Both the position numbers and the translations under genes were made by a program. Positions 45,331 through 58,294 of a DNA stretch of 64,000 nucleotides are shown piece after piece. The stretch comes from Manis javanica (taxonomy: Eukaryota; Chordata; Mammalia; Pholidota; Manidae). The stretch covers positions 109,013,001-109,077,000 of the forward strand of contig NC_133161.1 of the NCBI RefSeq assembly GCF_040802235.1, written 5' to 3'. Under the pieces are notes generated by a model that was not told the DNA's origin, ran no database searches, and saw nothing but the letters and a program-made list of their open reading frames with translations. Within the stretch, counting starts at the first letter, position 1; each line of letters opens with the position of its first letter.

Positions 45331-47311
45331 AGTAGTTTTATTCTCTGAACAAAGGAAAGTGTTTTCTGCCCAAGACTGGGGAAAAAGAGCCCTTAGGATA
45401 GAGCAGGGAAAGGATTTGCAAAACAGAAAGGAAACAACCTCTGTTGTGGGTGACCCTGGGGGAGTATGGGGGACCTCAGGAGACAAAATAAACCTCCTGT
45501 GTGAGGGAGAGTCTGGGCCCATTGCTCTGTGGGATCTCTGGCTTAGGACAGTGCCTCAAAGTGCCCTGGGCCACCATGAGCAGCCACAGTGAGAGAAGGG
45601 ATAGGGTCAGATCCAGGCATATCGGGAGCCTAAGCAGGCATCTGAGAGCAGCCCACTGGGTTTGCGAGGCTGCGTGGCTGGGGCTGGGAGCCAGTGGCCT
45701 GGGGGCACAAGGTGCCCAGAGGGCAGAAAGGGGACACCATAATTGAGGGCACAGGCAGCAGGTGGGGACTCTGGGATCTCAGCACCTGGAACAAGTGGAA
45801 ACCAATGGCCTCACCTCAGGCCCTCCTCTTGGAGGCTGGATACAACTTAAAGCCCCTGCCCACCAAGGGAGCATCAACAGGAAAGGGGAAGGAGAGAGGG
45901 ATGAGAGAACCCTAAATTCACCCAGCCATTGTCCAAACTACACTGAATATAAACTGGGAGAGGCTGAGTTTCCTGGAATTGGCAAGATTCACACTCAGCC
46001 ATCAGAGGACATGGAGACTCACAACTGAGTTATGTTTGGATAAATAGTTATATTTTTTCACAGATGAACCTATGACTGTAAAACTACATATTATTTTACA
46101 TTGAGCTTGCCTAAAAAATATTTTGGACAATGTATAAAAGATAATATTCAAACTAAAAATTCTACAATACTGATGAGAACTGTCAGTTTTCCTCACATAG
46201 ACCCAAATACTAGCTAATGAGGTAAAAAAGCAGAGTTCTTATGGTCACTGTAATCTATAATATACTTACCATGATTTGATCATATTTGAGTTCTGACTTT
46301 ACATAGAATGAACCTTCAATAAAATATGAAAAATTAAGTTCATCTAAAGAAGTGCAAGAAGTTTGCAGAGAAAATCTAAGAGCACAAAGGACATGAGAGT
46401 GCCCTGGATAAAGGCTACAGTGTGGGTGAGCACAAATAGTTCAAGGCAGAGGAAAATGAAAGAATGTTTCTATCAGTTTGCACTTGGCTTCAATGGCAAA
46501 TAGCCAGCCTGTGTCCCTGAGTAATCTCACTGAGTGATTTTTGTCAGCCATTTAAACATGGTGGCAGCACTGGTAAGAAGCTTGAGGGAACTTCTGACAC
46601 TAGCTCATGTGCAAACCCATCCTGCCCCACTCATCAGGCCACACACAAGCTACAAATAAAATCTGTTTGATATGGAAGTGTGGCTCTGAAAGGAACACCC
46701 TGGGCTCCAGGCCACCCCCAGCCCCACCCTAAGGGAATGATCGCCACAGTGGCTGTGACGATATGTTCAGAGATGGTCTGTTACACAGACTCACAGATCC
46801 AAGTGATTGACCAATTTTACTGTCTTGTGCTGAAAGAGGACTTCTTGGCTGCAGACCTGGCTGTTCCCAGGGCTCATGAAGTGTCACCAGCACACCAATG
46901 CTCCCATCTCCAGGATCTGCTACTTCTCACTTGCATATGCTCCCAGGCAGGCTCACCCTGTGATCCTCTTTGGAGGAAAGCCTTTTCCCAGTTGTGTCCT
47001 GGGCTTGGGATGCTTGGTCCTGCTTGGGTCACATTCCTTATCAGGATGTGGAGGGTGATCCATCCACCAAAACCGCAAGGTTGGGTGGGTGGTGCTTCCA
47101 CAGGAAAACCAGGTGGGTAAGGAGGATGTACACTCAGGATAGACAATGTACACTGAATACACAAGTCCCAGTGAGCATACCAGAGAGAAAAGGATTTCCA
47201 AACCCTAGAAAGACTGATTCTTTTGGAATTAAGTTTATTGTGCATACATGTAAAGCTCTGGGTTGAGATTATATCGTGTATCTGCTCAGTTTTAGTTTAA
47301 AGGTGTTTATA
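45331..47311. other. Unassigned sequence
   Basis: No splice-linked or conserved coding sequence was recognised. Frames of 70-146 codons exist on both strands (for example 46680-47120), but their composition gives no family. No tandem structure was seen. Confidence 0.4.
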
Positions 47312-48301
47312 CAGATCCAGGATTCAAGATGGCAGCATGAGAAGTGAGACAGATAGTACGAAAATATAATTAATACAACTAACCCTAAAACAGCAACAGG
47401 AAAGAAGGTTGCACCAGACTGCATACAGACCTCATGAACAGAGCAGACCTCATGAAACAGGGTAATGTACCAAAGCTTTGATCCCGCAGGACACAAGCCC
47501 TTTGCCTACCCAAGCTGACTGGCAGGAGGAAGAGAAACAGATGGGGGAGGGGGTGGAAGCCTAGAACTGCTGAATGCCCAGCCCTGGAGGTCTGCCTTGG
47601 AACACAAACCTACATTGTGTGATGCTCTGGAGGTTGGTGGGGTTGTGGAGATGGGACAGGTGGAGTGCTTGAGAGACTGAGCTTCCAGCTGTTTGTGGAG
47701 GATGGGGATCCACAGCCACTGCCCTCGGATGAAGAAAAGGCAGGTGGTCTGAGGCTTCCTAGCAGTGAGAGGGCTGCTGAAGGGGTGGGGTTTCCAAGGA
47801 GCTTGATACATGGGAGAAGGGATAGGTGGACAAAGTTGTCTGGGCATGCTCTGCCAAGCAGGTTGGTAACTTTGAGGAGCTTCAGGCCTTCCATCCCCCT
47901 GGCTGACTACTTAGCTCCAAGGCCCCCCACTGTGAAACAGCCTACTGCACCTTCCTCTGGGCCTTCCAGCACCTGCTCACAAACCAGCAGTCACTGTGCT
48001 GGCATCTGGCCAGCCAGAGGGAGGCCCCACCTATAACAACTAGAGATGCCAAGCACAGAGGTTTACACCTGTGTGCTCAGCCCACTGGCTCTGATACTGG
48101 AGACAGGCTCTGCAGCTGGGAATCAGGAAACAGCTCTTTCCTGCCCCCAGACACCAGCACTGCTCCCCTATTACACAGAACTTCACTCAAGGGTCTGAGC
48201 AGCCCCAGAAATGAGAGATTCTGTGCACTAGAGGGCACTACATAGAAATGTCAAAGGAACCTGGTTCAGACAAAAATCTCACAAACCACAGAAAGAGCCA
48301 A

Positions 48302-49110
48302 ATGAAACTGAACTCACCAACCTTCCTGAAAGAGTTCAAAATAAAAATCATAAACATGCTCATGGAGGTACAGAAAAATATTCAAGAACTCAGGGATGAA
48401 TTTAAGGTAGAGATTTAATAATTAAGAAATACTATATCTGAAATGAAACCTAAAATAGAGGGATTAAAAGCAGATTAGATGCAGTAGAAGAGACAGTAAA
48501 TGGGACAAAAAGGAGAGAAGAGGAATACAAAGAAGCTGAGGCACAGAGAGAAAACAGATCTATAAGAATGAGAGAATATTGAGAGAACTGTGTGACCAAT
48601 CCAAATGGAACAACATTCACATTATAGGGGTACCAGAAGAAGAAGAAGAGAGAAAAAGGAATAGAAAGAGTCATTGAGGAGCTAGTTGCTGAAAAATTCC
48701 CCAATCTGGAGAAAGAGACAGTCTCTCAAACCATGGAGGTGCACAGATCTGACAACACAAGGGACCCAAGGAAGACAACATCAAGACATATAATAATTAA
48801 AATGACAAAGATTAAGGATAAAGACAGACTGTTAAAAGCAGCTAGAGAGAGAAAAAAGATTGCATACAAAGGAAAACCCACGAGGCTATCATCAGATTTC
48901 TCAATAGAAACCTTACAGGCCAGAAGGGAGTGACATGATATATTTAATGCAATGAAGCAGAAGGTCCTGGAACCAAGAATACTCCACCAGGTAAGGTGAT
49001 CATTTAAATTTGAATGAGGGATTAAACAATTTTCAGATAAGCAAAAGCTGAGAGAATTTACCTCCCACAAACCCCTCTACAGTGCATTTTGGAGGGACTG
49101 CTATAAATGG
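48302..49110 (+). pseudogene. L1 ORF1 remnant
   Basis: The start region (MKLNSPTFLKEFKIKI) meets a TAA near 48417. Later frames contain the RNA-binding part (TKIKDKDRLLKAARE near 48805-48850, then TLQARRE). Frameshifts separate the parts. Confidence 0.8.
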
Positions 49111-49370
49111 AAGTATTCCTAAGGCTAAATGGATATCACCATGGGAAATAAAATCACAGCAAAGTAGAACAATTAATTACCAAGCAGATGAAAAATCAAG
49201 TCAACTACCCCCAATGTCAATCAAGGATAAATAAAGAGTACAGAATATACCTAATATATAAAGAATGGAGGAGGAGGAAAGAAAAAAAGAACCTTTAGGT
49301 TGTGTTTGTAATAGCATACGAAGTGAGTTAAATTAGGCTGTTAGATAGTAAAGGAATTGCCCTTGAACCT

Positions 49371-50150
49371 TTGGTAACCATGAATCTAAAGCCTGCCATG
49401 ATAAGTAAATACCTATCGATGATCACCCTAAATGTAAATGGTCTGAATGCACCAATCAGAAGATGTAGAGTCACTGAATGGATAAAAAGGAAACACCCGT
49501 CTATATGGTGCCTGCAAGAGAACCACTTCAAACCCAAAGACATATACAGACTAAAAGTAAAGGGTTGGAAAAGGATATTTCATGCAACTAATAGGGAGAA
49601 AAACGCAGGAGTTTCAGTGCTTGCATCACACAAAATAGACTTCAAAACAAAGAAAGTAATGGACAAAGAAGAACATTACATAATCATAAAGGGGTCAATC
49701 CAACAAGAGGATGTAACTATTATAAATATCTATGCACCCAACACAGGATCACCTACATATGTGAAACAAATACTAACAGAATTAAATAGGGAAATAGAAT
49801 GCAATTCATTCATTTTAGGAGACTTCAACACACCACTCAAAGGACAGATAAACCAGACAGAAATAAGCAAAAAGACAGAGGCACTGAACAACATATTAGA
49901 ACAGATGAACCTAAAAGACATTTACAGAACACTCCATCCAAAAGCAACAGGATACACATTCTTCTCAAGTGCACATGGAACATTTTCAAGAATAGATCAT
50001 ATACTAGGCCACAAAATGAGCTTCAGTAAATTAAAAAAGATTAAAATTGTACCAACCAGTTTCTCATATAACAAAGGTATAAAATTAGAAATAAAATACA
50101 CAAAGAAAATGAAAAAGCCCATTAACACAGGGAGGGTTAATAACATGCTC
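49371..50150 (+). pseudogene. L1 ORF2 N-terminal (endonuclease) fragment
   Basis: Open from ATG 49371 for about 260 codons. Endonuclease motifs are LNVNGLNAPIRR, WCLQENHFK, FILGDFNTPL and SRIDHILGHK. The natural ORF2 sequence stops at NNM (50150). The remaining open frame to 50228 is read-through into satellite. Confidence 0.9.
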
Positions 50151-52480
50151 TCAACACACATGACACACACAACACAGACAACCTCGCACAACATCCTCAT
50201 GACACACACAACCACACATGCAACATAAACACAAAATATAACAACACACAAACAACACACAGAAGACAGCAAATACATCACACACAACACACATATAACA
50301 AAATATGGCACACACACTGAACACACAACATGCACAACCAGGCACAGCACACAAACACACACAAGACACAGTAAAACAACACAACACACACAACACAATA
50401 CATGGAAACAGCACAACGAACAGCACACACAACCAACAGAAAACAATACTAACACACCACACACACAACACAGACAACACACAACCCACACAGAACACAA
50501 CCACTCGAAAACACCATGGCAAATAAAACCCACAGGACACAGACAACACAACACACAACAATATAAGGCACACACAATTTAACAACACAGAACATACACA
50601 CAACACTACACAACAAACATAACACTACCATATGCACACAGCACGCTCTACACAGAATAAAACACACCACACACAACAAAGAACACAGAAAACACACTAA
50701 ACCACACAGCAAACACCACATAACACAACAGAAAATACACAACACATATAACACAATGAAAATACACACATCACCAACATGACTAAAAAACACACAAATC
50801 AACACACGGACTACACACACAATGCACAACCCCAAGAATCACAGATCAATCATAGCCACGCATGAGACACACAACCACACAGACAACACATCTCACACAC
50901 ACAAAATTCACACATCCAAACCCTCACACATCCACTCACCCACAACCACACAGAAAATAAATCGCACATGCAAACACACACAACCCACAACACAACACAT
51001 ACAAATCAGCATACAACACAGAAACACACAACACAAAGAACACAGAACACATGGAACACACATTTCACACACTACACACACCAAAACACACACATACAAC
51101 ACACACCTCGCACACCACCAAACACAGCCAGCACAGTGCAAAACACACAATGCACACATACAACAAACACAAACACACTACATAACAGTCACAATACACA
51201 CAATAAACACAAAGAACACACAAAACACACAGTCCACACAACACTACTCACAACACACAGAAAACCACACAACACAGAACACAATACATAGCACAAAACA
51301 AAACACAAAGAACAGACACATCACACACTGCATATGGCACAGAAAACCACAGGCACACAAAACACACAACACCCCACCAACAACACAAGCAACACACCCA
51401 AAAAAACACACAGAATACAAAACAGCACACTCAGGACAACTAACTGCAATCAACGCACAGAACACGCATACTTTGTACACCTGCACACAACACACAAAGG
51501 ACAAGCACAGCACAGAACACACAAAACACACACAGCACAATACACATAAGATACTGTCGACACATGGTAAACAGCACACCCACCAAGAAACTCACAGCAC
51601 AGAAACACAACACACACAGCACAGCAGACACAAAAGAGAAAACACTCACAAGACACAAAGATACGCTCAACACACACCACACACCACACACAAGACACCC
51701 TACCACACACAACCACACACGTCACACACAATACACCACACTGAATCACACAGCACAACATTCTCCATAAACAACCAAGAACCCAAACTATACTCATCAC
51801 ACACAACACAGACAATGTACAACGCACACAAAAAACAGAAACACCACCCAAACACAACATCACAAAAAAGAAACAACCAAAAACACAACACAGCAATCAC
51901 ACAAGAAACACCACAGAACACTACCGTATAGAATCAACACACAACACACAACACAAAACCCAAAAATCACAACACAGATCACACAGGACCCACATACAAC
52001 AAATGCAACAAGACCCCAACATTACATATACAAAAATAAACTCCTCAGAACACATAACACGCAACACAAAAAGACACACACAAAGCACAAAACACCCATG
52101 AGACACAACACACAGACCACATGCACAACACACAGAAAATGCCCAAATCAGCACACACATTACACAAATCTTACACACAGACATCACAAATACAATACAC
52201 CACAAAACACAATGCAGACTACACAAGACACTTACAAAAAAACAGCACACACAACAGACACAAATGCACACAATAAACACACAATACTCACAACATAAAG
52301 TAAAACACATGCCACAAACACAGCAAACATTGTATGTGCACAACAAAATCACAATGCACAGATATCACATAATAAACAACACAACACACAAGACACACTG
52401 AACACACTACACATAGAACACAAACACACACACAACACACAACAAATATAAAATGAAACAAACAACACACAAAATACCTA
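50151..52480. repeat. CA-rich array, unit 1
   Basis: About 2.3 kb of imperfect cacacaacaca, acacaac and aacacac words with few G or T on the + strand. It is not a plain (CA)n microsatellite, because AAC and ACAC words alternate irregularly. The long open frames it creates on both strands are compositional artefacts. It is homologous to 54045-56380. Confidence 0.9.
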
Positions 52481-54044
52481 AGCTTTATACACTAAATTGG
52501 AGGCCTAACCCTGTCCCTAATTTTCAAAACTATGCTGAATATTAACCTTAAATGTTTCCTGCACTGTCATCATTAACCTAACACATTATCCCTAAGCTTG
52601 AAAGTGGCTTCCACACCACAGGCAATGGTGGGACCCCCAAAATCTAATAACTGCTGCAACCGAAGTGAACAACAGGTATGAACCCCAAGCATGAGCTTCA
52701 CAAAAGAACCCCCACAAAAATACTTGAGCAGACATATAATACTACCAAGAACCCAACAAAAGCCTGTGGCTGTCCCTCTGAATATCATGCTGATCCTTGC
52801 CAAGGACCTAGGGGAATAGAGGCCTGTGAAGCTGCATGGATGCAGGAAGTGTGGTTGGACCTTCTGCTGGGTTTTCTCACATTTCGATGAGCCATGGTGG
52901 AGCTCTTCATATACATATATACATATATATCTGTATATATACAAATAATATACACACAAATATATAAATGTATATATGACTGAACAAATAATGTTTGCTC
53001 TCCAGGATGATACAGTTTTCAAGGGCAGGGCAACGCACGCACTCTAGTGGAGGACGTTGCAACTGCAGCAGTGTTGCCTGCAGGTTCCATGATGTCACAC
53101 CGGTGACCGTTTCCTAGAGACAAAATGTGCTCGGTGAGGGGAGCAGTTTCCCATTTCAGGGCTTGGTGCCTCTGCCATGGGAGTGATTTTGGTGAGGTGG
53201 GAGCTGACCACCTTGGAAGCATTAAGGAAAATATAATCCAGGTCCAAGGTAATGTGTGTTTCTCTTCTGGGACATGGTAATGACCCATGTGGCTGATGGA
53301 GAAAGCCATTTATATCCCTCCTACCAAGGTGAATATGGGTCATGCTCATGTGCTGTACTCTAGCCACATTCCTAGGAATGCCAGGGCCCTGCGAAAAATG
53401 CCAAATGGCAGCAGTCTGAGCACAGCAGAAACCTTATGAATACTGGTATGGGAATAATGGACGTGAAGACTACTCCACTCTCACCCTAAGCATCATTGTT
53501 CCTTCCTCACACTGGATGCCTCACCCACACCTCACTGATGACATAGATCTAAATGGGAACCTGACACTAACACTGCCCCTTAAGCTAACTCCATGCAAAG
53601 CCGTAATTTGAGGTTTTGCCTAAGCCAAAGCTTTGCCCTAACCCCTGACCTCAGCCTCATTTGATCTTCACTGTTAACTGAAAGACTCAACCCATCATCC
53701 CTCACATAAACCATTACCATAGCTCTAAACAAGACAGAAGTTCACACTGAATCTAACCACTTACGAAACACTAATAAAAGATGTAACCAAAACACAGCAC
53801 ACATGATCACCGTAAATGTGACCCACAGGCAACTCATTTAGTTTCCTACGGCTCAGTGAATTTCACTTTGTAATTTTGTCTCGCTGCAAATATCTTGCAT
53901 AATTTACCTTGGAGAGCATCTTCCCCATTAAAATGCGGTCCGTCTTTCTAACACTATCTTTCACCCTGACTCTTAACATTTTCTCAGACTCCAACATTCA
54001 CCCACGTATATCACTTTAACCCTAATGAATGTACAAACACACCT
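52481..54044. repeat. C-rich/CCCTAA-like spacer, unit 1
   Basis: Non-coding. It begins with cctaaccctgtccctaattt-type words. It includes an AT palindromic stretch at 52910-52975 (atacatatatacatatatat), then sequence shared with unit 2. It ends with more C-rich words (ctttgccctaacccctgacc, tcactttaaccctaatgaat). The telomere-like words are CCCTAA-oriented on the + strand, opposite to 13-21 kb. Confidence 0.8.
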
Positions 54045-56380
54045 TCAACACACATGACACACACAACACAGACAAACACACACAACACACTCATGACACA
54101 CACAACTGCTCATGCAACATAACACACAAAATATAACATACAAACACCACACAATACACACAGCACACAGAGAGCACAACAGATAAACCACACACAACAC
54201 ACTGAACACACATATAACAAAACACGACACACACTAAACACACCACACGCGCAACCACACACAGCAAACACACACAAGACACAGTAAAACAACACAACAC
54301 AGCACAATACACAGAAACACAACACAATGAACAGCACACACAACTGACAGAAAACAATCCTAACATACAACACAGACAACCTATAACCCACACAGAACAC
54401 AACCACTCGAAAACACCACCACAAGTAAAACCCCCAGGACAGAGACAACACAAAACACAATATAAGGCACACACAGCTTATACACAAAGCACTACACAAC
54501 AAACATAACACTGCCATATGCACACAGCACACACTACACAGAATATAACACACCACACACAACAAAGAACACAGAAAACACACTAAACCACACAGCAAAC
54601 ACCACATAACACAACAGAAAACACACAACACATATAACACAATGAAAATACACACATCACCAGCATGACAGCAAAACACACAAATCAACACCCAGACTAC
54701 AGACACAATGCACAACCCCAGGAATCACAGATCAATCACAGCCCCACATAAGACACACAACACATCACACAACCACAGAGACAACATATCTCACACACAC
54801 AAAATTCACACATCCAAACCCTCACACATCCACTCACTGACAACCACACACAGAATACAAAATTGCACATGAAAACACACACAACCCACAACACATGCAA
54901 ATCCACATACAACACACAAACATAAAACAGAAACAACACAGAGCACATGTAATGCACATTTCATATACTACGCAAACCAAAAAAACACACACACCTCACA
55001 CATCACCAAACACAGCCAGAACAATGTGAGACACACAACACACACACATACCACAAACACAAACACACTACACAACAGTCACAATATACAAAATAAACAA
55101 AAACAATACACAAATCACACAGGCCGCACAGCACACACACCATACACAACGTACAGAAAACCATCCACACAACACAGAACACAATAGCACAACACAAAAA
55201 ACAATGAACAGACACATCACACACTGCACACAACACAGGAAAGCACTGACACACCAAACACACAGCACCCCACCACCAACACAAGCAACCCACTCAAAAG
55301 AACACACAGAGTGCAAAACAGCATGCTCAGAACAACAAACTGTAATCAACACACAGAACATGTACAATACTTATAACTGCACACAACACACAAAGGACAA
55401 GCACATTACAGAACACACAAAACACACACAGCACAACACACATAAGATACTGTTGACTGAGGAGAAACACAGCACACCCAACAACAAACTCACAACACAG
55501 AAACACAACACACACAACACAGAAGATACAAAACAGAAAACACTCACAAGACACAAAGATACACTCAGCACACACAAGACATTACACACAACACCAACCA
55601 TACCCAACCAAACACATCACACACAACACAACACCCAGAAACACACAGCACAATATACACCACAAACAGCTGAGAACCAAAATGACACTCATCACACACA
55701 ACACAGACAACACACAATGCACAGAAGAAGCAGACACACCACACAAACACAACATCACACAAAATAGACAACAAAATCACAACATAACACAGGAAACATT
55801 CACACAAGAAACAACACAGAACACTACTGTATAGGATCAACACACTACACACACAACACAAAACCCAAAAATCACAACACAGGTCACACAGAACCACACT
55901 CACAACAAATGCAAACAAAACACCAGCATCACATATACAAAAATAAACTACTCAGAACATATAACGCACAACACAAAAAGGCGCAGTGAAAGCACACAGC
56001 ACCCACGAGACATAATACGCACAACACACTCAAAACACACAGGACATTCCCAAATCAGCACACAGTTCACACAAGCTTACACACACATCTCAACACATAC
56101 AATACACTGAAATATACAACAATGTCTACACAAAATAGTTACAATGAAAAACAGCACACACAACCAAACACAATACACACACAACACTCACTACGAAAGT
56201 AAAACGCACAATAAACACTACACACATTGTACACACACACAAAAAACACAACACAAGATATCACATGATAAACAACACAGCACACAACATACAGTTCACA
56301 CACTACACACACTACACACACATACACACACAACACAAAATACAACAAATATAAAATGAAACAAACACGCAAAACAACAA
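54045..56380. repeat. CA-rich array, unit 2
   Basis: Second copy of the array at 50151-52480, with small internal deletions (for example in the first 500 bases) and substitutions. Confidence 0.9.
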
Positions 56381-57888
56381 AGCTTTATAAACTAAATTGT
56401 AATCCTAACCCTATACCTAACCTTCAAACTACGTTGAATATTAACCTTAACTGTTGCCTGCACACTGTCATCATTAACTTAACACAAATTTCTAAGCCTG
56501 AAAGTGACTTCCACACCACAGGCGATGGTATGAATCCCAAAATCTAATAACCACTGCAACCGAACCCAACAACAGGTCTGAACCCCAAGAGTGAGCTTCA
56601 CAGAAGAACTCCCACAGAAATACCTGAGCAAATATGTAATATTAACCAAGAACCCAACACAAGCCTGTGTGCTATCCCACTGAATATCATCCTGATCCCT
56701 GCCAAGGACCTAGGGAAATAGAGGCCTGTGAAACTGGATGGATGCTTGAGGTGTGGGTGGACCTTGTGCTGGGTTTTCTCACATTTGGACGTGCCATGGT
56801 GGAGCTCTTTATATACATATATACATATATATATGTATATATACATATAAACATATACACCCATATATAAATGTATATATGCCTGAACAAATAATGTTTG
56901 CTCTCTATGACAGAGTTCTCAAGTGCGGGGCAGTGCTCATACTCTAGGGAAGGACTTTGCAACTGCAGCAGTGCTGCCTGCAGGTTCCATGACGTCACAG
57001 TGGCAACCGTTTCCTAGAGACAAAATGTGCTTGGTGAGGTTAGCAGTTTCCCACTTCAGGGCTTGGTGCCTCTGCTGTGGAAGTGATTTTGGTGAGGTGA
57101 GAGCTGACCACCTTGGCAGCATTAAGATAATGTAAGCCAGATCCAAGGTAATGTGTGTTTCCTTCTGGGACATGGTCATGATCCACGTGGCTGATGGAGA
57201 AAGCCATTCATGTCCTTCCTACCAAGGTGAATATGGGTCATGCTCATGCACTGTACTCTAGCCACATTCCTAGGAATGCCCAGCGAAAAATGCCAAAGGT
57301 CAGCAGTCTGAGCGCAGCAGAACCCTTTTGAATACGGGTATGGGAATAGTTGACCTGGAGACTACTCCACTCTCACCCTGAGCATCACCGGTATTCCCTC
57401 ACACTGTATGCCTCACCCACACCTCACTGATGACATAGGGAACCTGACACTAACAATGTCCCTTAAGCTAACTCCATGCAAAGCCATAAGTTGATGCAAT
57501 GCCTAAGCCAAAGCTTTGCGCTTACCCCTGACCTCTTCCTCCTTTGTTCTTCACTGTTAACTGACTCAACCCATCATCCCCCACATAAACCACTACCATA
57601 GCTCTAAACAAAACAGAAGTTTACACTGAATCTAATCACTTATCAAACACTAATACAAGATGTAACCAAAACCCAGTACACATGACCACCATAACCATGA
57701 CCCACAGGCAACTCATTTAGTTTCCTAAGGCCCAGAGAATTTCACTTTGTAATTTTGTTTTGCTGCAAATATTTTGCGTAAGTTACCTTGGAGAGCATCT
57801 TCCCCATTAAAACTGGGTCCCCTCATTCTAACCCTATCCTTCATCCTGACTCAATATTTTCTCATGCCAAATTCACTCACATATCACT
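56381..57888. repeat. C-rich/CCCTAA-like spacer, unit 2
   Basis: Homologous to 52481-54044, including aatcctaaccctatacctaa, the AT palindrome (56805-56880) and the block around gcttggtgcctctgc. Non-coding. Confidence 0.85.
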
Positions 57889-58294
57889 TTTTTAAAAAGT
57901 TTTTTATTAAGGTATGATAGATATACAGTCTTATGATGGCTCCACATGAAAAAACAATGTGGCTACATCATTTACCAATATTATCAAGTCCCACCCATAC
58001 TCCAATGCAGTCACTGTCCATCAGTGCAGCAAGTTGCCAGAGATCCACTATGTCCCCTGTCTGTGATACACTGTTCTTCCAGTGATCCCCCACACCATGT
58101 GTCCTAAACATAATACCCCTCAGTCCCCTTCTCCCTCCCTCCCCACCCACTCTCTCATACCTCTCTCCTTTGGTAACCACTAGTTCTTTCTTGGAGTCTC
58201 TGAGTCTGCTGCCATTTTGTTCCTTCTGTTTTGCTTCATTGTTATACTCCATAAACGAGGGAATTCATTTGGCACTTGTCTTTCTCTGCCTGGT

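Larger units (their letters stand above)
47312..50150 (+). mobile_element. 5' half of an L1 LINE, forward, 3' end missing
   Basis: It starts with the L1-type gattcaagatggcagcatga (47321-47340). It continues through a 5'UTR and a broken ORF1 (about 48302-49110), and enters ORF2 at 49371. Homology ends in codon ~260 of ORF2 at 50150, where CA-rich satellite begins. L1 copies made by retrotransposition lose the 5' end, so loss of the 3' half points to rearrangement. Confidence 0.9.
50151..54044. repeat. Tandem segmental duplication, unit 1 (~3.9 kb)
   Basis: tcaacacacatgacacacac starts at 50151 and again at 54045 (offset 3894). agctttata occurs at 52481 and 56381 (offset 3900), and the order of elements is the same throughout. 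By eye the copies are roughly 90% alike. Confidence 0.9.
54045..57888. repeat. Tandem segmental duplication, unit 2
   Basis: Second copy of 50151-54044. It ends at ttcactcacatatcact, which aligns with cacccacgtatatcacttt of unit 1, where the reverse L1 begins. Confidence 0.9.

Noticed and set aside
46680..47120. 146-codon forward frame in the unassigned region
   Set aside because: No domain, no splice or promoter context, and competing frames of similar length on the other strand. Not supported as a gene.
50822..51931. 369-codon open frame and many 60-200 codon frames on both strands in the CA-rich arrays
   Set aside because: The composition is almost only His, Thr, Asn and Gln on one strand and Cys, Val and Leu on the other, exactly what ACACAAC repeats produce. 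There is no conserved motif and unit 2 does not keep the frame.
50151..57888. Possible CRISPR-like or regulatory direct-repeat array
   Set aside because: The units are irregular low-complexity words without regular spacers, and the DNA is mammalian.
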